Below, piece by piece: positions 1 through 11,403 of a stretch of DNA of 64,000 nucleotides. This DNA comes from Paralvinella palmiformis (taxonomy: Eukaryota > Annelida > Polychaeta > Terebellida > Alvinellidae), in NCBI GenBank assembly GCA_025642065.1, contig JAODUP010000120.1:404501-468500 (forward strand). Reading direction: 5' to 3'. The notes beneath the pieces are model-generated. The model had not been told where the DNA came from and ran no database searches. It worked only from the letters and a program-made list of their open reading frames with translations. The translations under genes and the position numbers were made by a program. The first letter of the stretch is position 1; each line of letters begins with the position of its first letter.

Positions 1-1284
1 AATACGGGTATGTTTTACCTGGTTGAGTGCACTATTCCAATGATTCAACAGTGAGCAGCCAGCTCCCGTTCTGCAATTATTTCTCACTGCAGTACAAACC
101 TCCACCTCACTAAATCAACCAGCGTGCTTGCGCCTCTAAGGTGTTTCATCCACCAATCAAAGGCTTCGAGCTAGTCATATAATTTCCACACGGAGTAGCC
201 CCTCAACAGTATTCTCCGGGGCGAGACTATCGCTGAGGCTAAACAAAGCCATCACTCCAGCCTTCGACAACAAACCGAACCTTGTTAGTAGAAGATGTAT
301 CTGGCCACACACTTCACTATGCCATCTTTTAAACAGCTTTATGGGAAAGTTATTTTCTTATTGGAACGAAGCGGTAAACAACCAAAAGAAATAGTTCGTC
401 CAAGCGACCGAATATGTCATATGCTGTAAATTTAGAATTTATTTAGAAGTAGGTCCGGTGGTGATGCAGTAAATCACAGACCATCTATGCGTCTCCCTCA
501 TTCCAGGTTGTCAGCCACGTAAAATAACGGCCATTTCGACAAAATATAATTGACGAAGCGATTATGCACGCAACATCATTTCAGCAACCATTACTACTGA
601 GAGCAGTTATTGTTGCACGAATTAACAATTTTCATTCATTACACAAAAAAATAGTTATGTGCGGAATTTGTAAGATGCAGAAAGGTCACGTGGAACAGCG
701 CAGAACTATCTAGCAATTTTAATGAAAGATATGAAACAAAATGCACATTTGCATGAAAATATATATTAATTAGTAGAAAATACTCATAATTTAATCCGCG
801 TACCTACCGTAAGGCAGGTGTCGCCCAAATCCCTACATCGTGCAGAAAGTGACGGTATCCCGATGACAGTAACGAAGTACGTGGGATGTCTTCGAAATGA
901 CATTCTATGATCCAGTTTCGAGCTATCTGGAGCTATAGTTACTATTATGTCATAATGTGTCGAAATATCTATCCTCGGATGTGTCGCCCATTTATACTGT
1001 GGCTCAAACTAGAACACTGAGATATTTAGACATATTTATTCATGCTGTTTTATCCTGTATGGGATCCCTGATAGATCCACAGGATCAAGACTAAAGTGCC
1101 GGTATGTCGGTTTATCGGAAAACTAGATGGTGTCAGATCGATATCACTGGAGACACTATCCGGATATTGAGCTGAGAATATTTGGCTGTCGAGATGATGA
1201 TATTATAGTACTCTGATTATAACAAACTATATCTAGATTCGACATATGCGGATTATATTACAGTTTGAAGGGAGGAAAAGCGGT
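1..1284. other. gene-free flank
   Basis: No open reading frame with recognisable homology, no splice-consistent exon series and no RNA gene was seen here. The sequence is AT-rich and non-repetitive at the level I can read by eye. Confidence 0.5.
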
Positions 1285-1307
1285 CAGCATCTGAGGTGTC
1301 GAAATGT

Positions 1308-1339
<32 letters not shown>

Positions 1340-1725
1340 GGTTTCTCACAGAAAATTACCGCTAATTGCAAACTGTGGCGTCAAAGTAGTTATATTATGT
1401 ATGTAATAAGTCGCCATTGATCAACAGGCACGTGTTGTTTACTGCGAGCTGTGGTGTCAAATGATATGTTTTACGTGCTACCACTTTTCTACGCAGCCTG
1501 CATGCAGCCGCTTTCCTGTGGGCGTGATATGTGTCATGTATGAAAAGCGGGTCCCCACAGGCTGATGAGTAGCCCAGACATATACATAGGTCTACGTATA
1601 TATGTATAGATATGTAGACGTGTAGAACACTTCATATTTAGATTGATGTATGTAGTTTTATTTATATTTAGATTGATTGAGGTACAGGTCTCAAAGGATG
1701 TTTAGAGATGTTGATGTTCTGAGCC
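1285..1725 (+). repeat. dispersed ~450 bp repeat, copy A
   Basis: This stretch matches, in inverse orientation, the segment at about 58040-58495. Shared landmarks in order are GTCAGCATCTGAGGTGTCG, a (TA)n insertion present only in this copy, AGAAAATTAC, CTGTGGYGTCAAA occurring twice, GCACGTGTTGTTT, AGCCGCTTTCCTGTGGGCGT, CCCACAGGCTGATGAGTAG and GATGTTTAGAGATGTTGATG. The similarity runs over nearly the whole length with scattered substitutions and small gaps. No coding capacity was seen. It is probably a non-autonomous interspersed element. The family is not recognised, and no clear terminal inverted repeats or target duplication were found. Confidence 0.75.
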
Positions 1726-1763
1726 AGTACAACTATATATGTATCCTAAAACACACATTCACT

Positions 1764-1764
1764 A

Positions 1765-1811
<47 letters not shown>
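1764..1811. repeat. (TA)n then (GA)n microsatellite
   Basis: A short (TA)n run passes directly into a (GA)n run of about 30 bp with one interruption. Confidence 0.9.
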
Positions 1812-2243
1812 TGTTAATTAAAAATATAATAAATTTGCTTTTCCCGCTAGATTTCTTGCAGAAGCACAAACTACTAAATGTATCCCATGTGTGCTAGACG
1901 TTAATTTTAAAGCTTTTATATCCAAAACATTTATCAGATTTTCCCGGTCTCTCATATCTTTCCGGATTATTCGTTATCTAACTCGCTTTATAAACACGAA
2001 AGTTACGTAAATGGGGTTTATCGATATAGACATCACACGTAAACATTCAGTGAAGGTTATACTTATAGTTTAAAATAAACTACTCAGATGAACTATGCCC
2101 CAATTCAGAATATATATTCACATCTTATCTGTTTTGTAATATCTGCATAATTTAGAGCATAATTCATGTGTAGCTCAATTAATATGGTACGAAGAAGCAT
2201 GCAATATTATGAACGTATCGGTCAAATATCATCAAATAATACG

Positions 2244-2272
<29 letters not shown>
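2244..2272. repeat. (TA)n microsatellite
   Basis: Uninterrupted TA dinucleotide run of about 29 bp. Confidence 0.9.
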
Positions 2273-2277
<5 letters not shown>

Positions 2278-2875
2278 GATACGTCATATATGCTGTTGAA
2301 CATAGAAGGGTACACACTATCAATGCGGTAGCATATAAGTGACTCTCGGATTACCTGAATAGAATATCTGCATCTATATAGAAATCTATAGACATAAATC
2401 ATGATTTAAATCAATGATTGAAATTGTTTTATTTAAACCAAACAGCTCTGCAGATATTGACTCAAATGAGACATAACAAACCTATCTAAGTAGGGATTGA
2501 AAAAACACATCCAATAACGTTTTGGATGTTGAAGCTGATGATCTGATCTGCTTAGCATCTATAATAGACCTTGCCAGCTAATTATCGCGGGCTTTTACAC
2601 TTCGGGCACCATCCAGCGGAGATTCATGGTAATAATAGTTTGTTCGGCTGAATTGATATATTACTAGAAAATTAATGCATTGGTGGTGGCACAAATACAT
2701 TCTATGGAACATTTGAGATCTAGTGGTATAGTTTGTCTATATTATTAACACTATCATTTATTAACATCTGTTTTCGTTAACATTTTTACAGAATAAAGAA
2801 TCCAGTGACAATTTATAAACGAAGGCTAAGTCGCTGTTGAAACTCATAAGGAAAAATATGTTGTCTACTAGGCAT

Positions 2876-3000
2876 AAGGCATATCTGAAGGGTGTTTCAT
2901 CTTTGACTTCGCCTCATTACTTTAAGACTTTGGATGACGCTCGGCCCATTTAGCGTACCTTGTGCACACAAAAGTGGCCGTAGAACATCAATCATCATCA
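2876..3000 (+). mobile_element. SINE body fragment, family 1
   Basis: This carries the shared body of a tRNA-headed SINE seen seven times in the window: GCATATCTGAAGGGTGTTTC, then a CTTCGCCTCATTAC-like block, CTCGGCCCATTTAGC, GTGCACA, AAAAGTGGCCGTA and a CAATCATCATC tail. The tRNA-like head found in the copies at 43277 and 50978 is missing, so this copy is 5' truncated. Confidence 0.75.
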
Positions 3001-3465
3001 TCTGCTTTCTACTACTGCCATTTTCTCCAAGTTGTGCTGTCAAAGCTTTCTCTCCAGTGAACAACTTTGTTAAGTATGCATTGTAATGCCAAAATTGTCA
3101 CGTCATAAATCCTTTGTTTTATTGTCTCATAATACCAGAAGATAAATAAATTTAAAACCAGATCATACACCATGTTGTATCTCTATCGTATATTCTATTT
3201 CCACCAATCAGATTCACTAAACTTACTAAAAGAACATACATGTCGAGTACGAGCCGAGGGCACCAAACATATTGAATTCAGCGAACTTGGTCAAAATGTG
3301 ATCGGGGGTTTTCTGTTATGAAACACACTAAAACTGATTATAGACAGAGGATAATGAGACCATTACTCAAATGATAGTGTTAATCTTCCTTCCGCCCAGA
3401 TTGAGGAGTATGACCCTACACCAACGGAATCTCCAAGTCGTGAAACTGTCCACGACAAGGCACTA

Positions 3466-3572
3466 TGACATATTTGGGGTATTATTAAATTACATATTAT
3501 TTGTACAGCACCTTTGAATGGCTCCTGCTAGTAAGGGCACTTTATTAAATATACATTATTATTATTATTATC
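3466..3572 (+). mobile_element. LINE 3' tail, 5'-truncated copy
   Basis: About 100 bp nearly identical to the 3' untranslated end of the LINE at 55371-55975. It has TTTGGGGTATTATTA, ATTATTTGTACAGC, CTTTGAATGGCTCCTGCTAG and a TTTATTAAATATACATTATT end that passes into a (TTA)n tail. Target-primed reverse transcription commonly leaves such short 3' copies with microsatellite-like tails. No coding part remains. Confidence 0.8.
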
Positions 3573-4489
3573 ACTATGACATGTTTCCTGCATCACTGTG
3601 GACTCGACCTAAATTATTAAGGATTAGCATCAACATAAATTATTACGGCTTACATTTGACTGATTAAAAAACTTGTTTTCTGTTTCGTTTAAATAATGAT
3701 ACCCTGACCCCGCTATAATTAGCCAAACTACCAGGATTATTGACTGACACGGATAATATGGGTTTGATCAACTTTTTTATTACATATCTACAACGTTTTG
3801 TATGATACATGATGTGCCATGGGAATACCAACAGTAATCACTTTAAATGAACCTCTTGTGGTAATAATGTGTGACACGGTGAACAAGAGTCGAGATCTGT
3901 TAATGAACAACTAACATACCAAGTACTCCCTATTTATGGGTGACACACGCACACACACATACACACACACACACTGTAAACCTCACATGAATATTGCTAA
4001 GATGCAAAACTTAATTAAACATAAAATGCATCACTTCACACAAATATAACTGAATAACAAAAATTTTAATTGTTATACAGACACACTAACATGTTTCACA
4101 AAACTCTTCAAAGTGAGTCAGCCACAACAACTTTATAAACTACGATCCAGACATTTTTTATAAGAACTCGGTTGAATGATATTTTGTAGAAGCTGATCAC
4201 TCCGACACGACAACAACACTGAAGACTAAACGGTTGTCCTGAGAGTTAGACAGATTATATAGCACTTTGCAGATTATCTAAGCGCTTGCATGAAAAGGAA
4301 ACACACCATTTATAAACGAATCGTAGGCCTCAAACATTCGACTAAAATTTTACACTGCTCCGAATGCCGTGGTTGATGTTTACGACATAAGAGATGCAAC
4401 AGTAAGCCATTGACGGAAGCTACAAAAACATTAAAACATTAAACTAAAACATTCAAGAAGTACTGAAGTCTTCACACAGTGATAATCAT
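3573..4489. other. downstream and 3' UTR side of CCAR1
   Basis: No coding exon is seen. On the minus strand this lies after the CCAR1 stop, so part of it should be 3' UTR. A minus-strand AATAAA-type hexamer occurs near 3774-3780, and an ATTAAA-type hexamer occurs nearer, around 4065. I cannot choose between them. A (CA)n tract lies at 3942-3974. Confidence 0.4.
3942..3974. repeat. (CA)n microsatellite
   Basis: CA run of about 33 bp with two single-base interruptions. Confidence 0.85.
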
Positions 4490-6034
4490 TCACTCTCCAT
4501 TAAGTGGTTCAGACTTAACCGGTTTTGTGTCTTTTAACTTGTCCTTTTCATCGGAAAGAGATTTCAGATCAGACAATACGGAGACCAGTGCTCCTTTTGA
4601 CCTCGACACGACATCCGACATTTTCCTGACCGCGGTTTCAGCCATTTCTGTCTGCTGCTTCTGTTCACGTAATTTTCTTTTAATGTCCTGCAACTCGGCC
4701 GTCATCTTCTGACCACTTTGCTCTGACAAACTGAAGCTGGCCTTCAACATATCTGTGTGGATAAAGCAGATTTTGAGACATGGCATCTTTACTACTAAGG
4801 TTTCATTCAGTGTTAAATTCAGTCTAACGATGTATACCCCATCAAGATTTTTTTTTGAATAAATGCAAATTTACACAATCTGATATTTTAAGCTAAACTA
4901 ACTCCATTTGATTCAATTGCTTAGCTACTAAATAATCTCACATCTTTTAACTTGCTAGGATAAAAATTATAATTATAATTATAAATGACTATTAGAGTTG
5001 ATTAAAAATTAAAAAAACTTTCTTCACACATACAGAATACTAATAAAAATTTATTTTTGGTTTCACCTACAAAATCAATTTATAAACGTGCTAGTTGGCC
5101 ATTATTGACATACGAAGTGTTTACCAAACAAACCAATAGTTTATTGGGAATTCAGAGAAGAAAAGTAAATGTCCACTATAGCAAGCTGTAGGTAAACTGC
5201 TGCAGAATTCCAATAAGCTTCCTCCACCTACCCATCTCGTCTTGAATTTCTTTATACTTGCACTCCAGGGCAGTTCTCGTCTTCTCGCTTTTTTCTAAGT
5301 GCTGCATCACACTAGTTATGTCTACCATGGCACCATTGAACATGACAAGACCCTCGGATGTATTTCCATTCTCACCATGATCTTTGTTTCCACTTTTTGG
5401 ACTAGACAAAGAGTCACGGAAGATACCTTTTTGCTGAGATTCAAGGTAAGGCAAGTTACCTGAAACAAAACAATCCAAATAATTGAAAATCAGGAGTTGT
5501 TCATCCATTTCCAGAACATGTACCCATTGTGGCTTGTGTGGAAATGTTCTATGTTCTGTTATAGTAGCCAATCCCCTGATTATAAAAGACACACACAATA
5601 TGAAGAATATTTTTCATCCAATAACAGTTCATGCCCTTTTATGGGAAAGGAAATCGGTCTATCCAGACAAGCAATTATACTTTAAGCACAGGAACTCAAC
5701 CCAGGCAAATACACACCTTGAGCCAGTACAAAATCATCTATTTTCTTCACTGATTTTTCATCACTGTTCTCTTCAACCTCTTCCTCTCCCTTATCTCCAT
5801 CTTTAACAGCTACTGGTTTGTCTGTTAACTTCCTATAATTCAAGGTATCTCGTGACACGAGCTTCTGTACAAGTTTCTTTACCTGGAACACGACCGCAAT
5901 TACAAAATCAAAGCTTAGATAATAGTACAGAGAAACATATCACTTACCATATTAAATCTCTTAATCATATCTTTAGTAGTAAATGTAAATTTCTGATCAT
6001 CAAACTTTGATTATCAGAAAGTGATTTCAGAAAT

Positions 6035-6065
<31 letters not shown>

Positions 6066-6252
6066 ACCTGAGCTCTGGACAAATGCAGGCCTAAAGTATG
6101 TATAATCTCCTCAACATCTTTATCCAGTAGGTATCCAGTATGTGTCTGATCAAAATATACAAAGGCCAGTAGCAGATCAGGATCGGCTGTGAAATACTTG
6201 ATCTTATCCCGCTTCTTCTCCTTACCTCGACTTCTGTGATGCTCTCTTTCTG

Positions 6253-6283
<31 letters not shown>

Positions 6284-9200
6284 TCTGAAGTGACTTCAAA
6301 CAATGTTAGATGGATACAAGTTTAATTGGCTCTCGTTACATACAAATTTTGACCTGTTCTCAGCCAACAGCTGGCATAAATAATATATGACTATACAAGA
6401 TAGAACTAACCTTTGTCTTTTGAATCATCTTCGTGATCCTGGAAATCAAGAACGACAATGAAAATGTAATAGGATACTTAATAAACAAATAACAGTGCCA
6501 CACAGTTACACCACAAACTATACCACTACTTGCCAACATTACACATTCCATTACTTCACACCCCAAATACTCCGCTACAACTACACTTCATCAAGTCCTA
6601 CACAGACCGAACTTATTGTTACTGTACAAACTTACATCCTCCTCATCACCATCTTTACTCTCTGTATCCACATCTTTTTCTTTATCTGGCTCATCCTTTT
6701 TATCCTTCTCCTAATGAAGAAAACAAAAAATGAGTTAACGTTCGCCTGAGTACAACCCAGATAATCAAACACTATATAATTAAAATACAAAGCAGATGTG
6801 ATGACAAAAACAAAAACAAGATGTAATTTTCAGCTTTTTCTCTAATGCGATTAAACCAACCTTTTCTTCTCCATCCTGCGAAGACTTTCTTTTCTTAGAA
6901 GCTGGTTCCTAAACAATCAACAACAGATAAATTCATTGGGGTCAGATCAGAGATTTATGCTCGGAATCTTTCTAAAGCGAAACAAAGCTATCTATATTTT
7001 GGCTATAACAACATATCAGTGGACTCCGATTTACGCTTAACAAGTCTCACTTCAGAAGATTCTTTATCCTTATCTTCTTTGTGTTCTTTGTCTTTTTCTT
7101 TCTCCTTGTCTTTCTTTTCTTCTTCCTTCTTAGGACTTGGCATCAGTACCAAAGTCTTGTAGATACGGAAACCGAAGTCACGCATAAACATCTCATTGAA
7201 GAGCTCGGCAAACAGTGAGACCTGACGATAAGATTAAACACACTGCCAAATGTGACGTAAACATAGCAACTGTTACATCATAGTTGCAGCAGACTGCTAT
7301 AAACACACTGAGAAATCATGGGTATAATAAAAGACTGACTCGACCTACTTCAAATGAGTGTTCTTTGTTATCTTCTAGCCTATAATCTAAGAGCACACTC
7401 AGTGATGTCACTGTACAATCAAATTTTCCTCCCTTGGCAGTGGGTGAAGGATGGACAAGTATAGCAGGATTCTGTGGCACCTGGTATTTGCGTTCTCGAC
7501 TGGTCTTCTCTCTCTCTTCCCTCTTCTTTCTCTCTTCTTCCTGCAGTGGGAATTCAAGCACCAAAGACAACTTCACTTTATTCGTGTTTGTTTTCTCAGT
7601 TTTGTCAAGGATGTAATATTCTGCTATGTAATATTTCTACCTCAATACTGATAAAACCAAAATTGTCTTTGTAAATTCTGAATGTGATAATATTAATATA
7701 CCTCTGAAACTGTTTGCTGAATTAGAAAGGAAAAAACCCATATCAACTTCTACATAAGAATTATGATTTTCCTAAATTCAGTTTCTAAGGGTCTACTGGA
7801 CAGAGAAAAAATACTCATCAAATTAGATGTTCCTGTAGTGTTTCTTCAAAAATGTAAGGAGTCATTGTGTTACCAGATGGAGAAGAGAGATATTAATTGT
7901 CCTAAATATGATACTGACCTCTCTTCTTTTCTGTTCTTCTTCCTTTTCATCTATTTCCATTTTCTTCTCTTCTTCAACTTTTTGTTCTTCCTGAAGTCAT
8001 TAATGTATCATTGTAGATTATTAACTAAGGCTCTAAGAAACATTAGTTTTACTAGTCCATATACGGTGCTACTGCTCTAAGGAATTTATATTGTGCTGTC
8101 ATTATCACGATACAATTTTATGTTTGGGAGAATTATGGGATGGATTTGGGAGTACAGATTTCCCAGCTGCCAATTACAGACACACACGTCATTTAGCACC
8201 GAGCAAACTAAGCACCATATGAAAGTTCAGTGATAAGTTTGTGGATATGAACCAAGGAACCCCCTACTTGTGGGAGAGCACTTTATTGCAAACCCACCAT
8301 GTCCCAGCTTATCTAATACTGAATCATTACACCAGAACATTCACTATATTGCTTTTTAATAGCCACTTTTGTAGACATGGTACATTTGGGGGGCAAGTAA
8401 TCGTGAAAGACGATACGGGATAGTAGAAAAATTAAACACCTTTCAGATAGACCAGGATTTGAACCCCAGTGCTTGAAGTCTGTGACCGGCCATGGAGAAG
8501 CCCTCACAATGATAAAACTGAACAGAATAACAAGTTAACTGAAAGGGTTCGCAATCATTCAAACTAAATGGCTGAACAAGAAGACATACCTGTTCATCCT
8601 TATTTTCAGCCTCTTGTTCCTCTTTTTCCTGTTCAGATTTCAGCGACTTGGTGAGACGGGCAATCAACTGAGATTTGAGACCTTTCGAGCTCAGTGTGCG
8701 AGCCTCTAGTTCTCTGCGCAAGTCTGCCACCTAACCAAGAACCATAAAAGCTACTTAGAGAACAGACTTAAAGTTAACTTACGGCCATGAAGCAGTGATG
8801 CATACTGGACAAAACATGAGCAATCTGTTCTCCATTGTAATGCAACCAACAATTCGTCACCCCATCAAAATATTTACGACAATAACGTTAACTTTCAGTT
8901 TATTATAAATAACACTATGTATCCAGTTACCTTCATATTTTTGGGATCCAATTCAGAATAATGAGTGGGATCTTTACTGGTTTCTTGATCACCTTCAGCA
9001 CCTTCTTCATCCTCCTCCTGCTGGCAGAAGATCAAAAAAAAAAGAATGTTAAAAACAGACCACACCAGACTACAGGCTGGAATAGTTTTGTTGACCCAAT
9101 AATGTCTTTAACAATTTCACATTGGCAAGAGCTTAAACTATTAGACTGACACTGATCTTGACAGTTAGATAATACGAAAGTGCAGAAGGGTTGTTTTTGA

Positions 9201-11370
9201 ATATAATAATAATAATTCAGCACACTGTGATATTAGACGTGCCTCTGCACCTGGTTATGAAAACTGAAAACAAAATCTAGCTTAAGGCTTCAAGGCGATG
9301 ATACTAGATTGCTAATTCCCAGAACTGCAACTACGAACAAAATGTCAACATCACGTCCAATATCATCCCAATGAAGCGATTTCGTTAAATATCATATAAA
9401 CATAATGACACACAGTTGAGTTCACTGGCTTTCTGAATAGGACGCCAAAGATTCCGAGCCTCTAGGTGTTATATTTGTTGCACTGGTGTGTGTGTGGAAC
9501 ATTTCGTTCCTTGTCCCTAGAATAAGTAACACCAAACAGTTATAAAAAATGCTGCCTCACCGAGGGCACATACATTTTGAAGGGGTTTCTAGTCCCGGGC
9601 TAGGAAAAATCGTCTGATTTTTGGTTGGGCTTTCCTCCAAATGCACTAGGTTCTGTCTGACCACCTAGGCACTGGACTAGATGCGAGACTGGCTAGCAAC
9701 TGTGCAAAACATTCATTTACACAGGGCAATAGATGTACGAGAAATGAAAAATGACATGATGACGAGATGAGCATTGTGTCACAGAGACAAAAAAAATGAA
9801 AACTGACGTTTCCTCCTTCACCCACATGAACGGCACCAATGAATTCAAGGCCAGCAGTGATGATGGACGATGATAATGATGATGATCTGAATTATGGCGT
9901 GATGATGGCGAAGATGTCGTGGGAAACAATGGCAATATGAATACAACAAATGAGTACATTACAGTGACAGGATATACAGCAGGGATGAAATAAAGAAGAG
10001 GGTTAAGTATTGAGTGCCTGAGTGTCTTCCTTGCCCTCCTCGGCTAGTTTATCTTGTAGCTGCTGCCTATAAGCTGCTTGGAGTTGGTCCCACTCCAGGT
10101 GTGTCGGACTGCAGCTCCATACGTCTGGTAAGAAAATGACGACAGTTTCAACACGAGCGGGCACCAAGCGCCCTTTATGCATCTCTTCGGGCCGGTGATA
10201 GCGGATCTCGGTAAAGCGATACCTAGACAGGAAAAGGGTAGGTAAAGTGCTCGCATTAATCTAAACTTTAGCAAGCATTATCTAGGCATTTGTACAGAAC
10301 ACACACACACACACACACACACCCACACTACCACTGATATCAACCTGAATACAGTATTTCAAACGGTCTTCTGAATCAAACTAGTATGACATACTTCAAT
10401 CTACAATAACATTTTGATCAAATCTGACACGCAAATAATCAAATCTGATTAGTTTATTTCTTATATAAGATATTCATATTTATAAAGATTTGGATAACGT
10501 TTTCCATAAAAGTATACTGGCATGACTAACCAATTATTATGCAATGAATGACCTGATTCATAAATTTATATACTTTGATGACACCATATTTCACGACCAT
10601 AATTTAGTATGTTTTTGGGTCAAATAAAATAATTATCCGACTTGTGAGCCAAGATGTAACAGAAAACTGAATATAAAACTAATGGTTTTCCATAATAATT
10701 TCTCACCGGATCCGGGATAATTATGATTTTCAATGTTTATGCTTCAGCTGACTAAAGATTAACGAACGCTTCTAATATTGAGTAACACGCAAAACAACTC
10801 TATACAAATGAGCGTGAGATGGTGACGATAAAATAGGTGGCTAGAAATTTTATTTATTTCACCATGTCGGAGAAGGGACGATCAAAAATGAGAAGCACAA
10901 GTTTTCAGTTGAAATTCTTTCAGTAATAATCACAATCACATTTCACCCGATAAACAACTAATTGGTACAAGAAAGTTTCTCTTCGTACAGCTAAGAACAT
11001 CAACTAGATTGGAACGACAAAGCACAAAATCTGAAACAGAAGTCATGTAAACATGAATATATATATATATATATATCTGATAAACGGCATATTTACTCTT
11101 ACAGGTGTGTCAGCTCAGATTCAACAACAGATCAGCACTACAGAAACAAACCAAAACATGGAAGAAAACTACAACCATACGAACACTAACTTAAATAAGC
11201 AGCTCACGTGTAAAGAGCCCCACTAAAAGCAAACTTTCGGCTTCAAAATCAAGTCATTTGGGTAATAAATAATGCAGTCAAACAACACATGTTCACCAAT
11301 AGCAGTGCTTGCAGACATAACAACTGGTGAGCAGATTTGCTTCAATAATTCTCTCTCCCTCCCTCCCTCC

Positions 11371-11403
<33 letters not shown>

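Noticed and set aside
1555..1600. CTGATGAG within the 450 bp repeat, as in a hammerhead ribozyme core
   Set aside because: No GAAA core follows a stem II in either copy A or copy B, and no consistent cleavage-site helix can be drawn.
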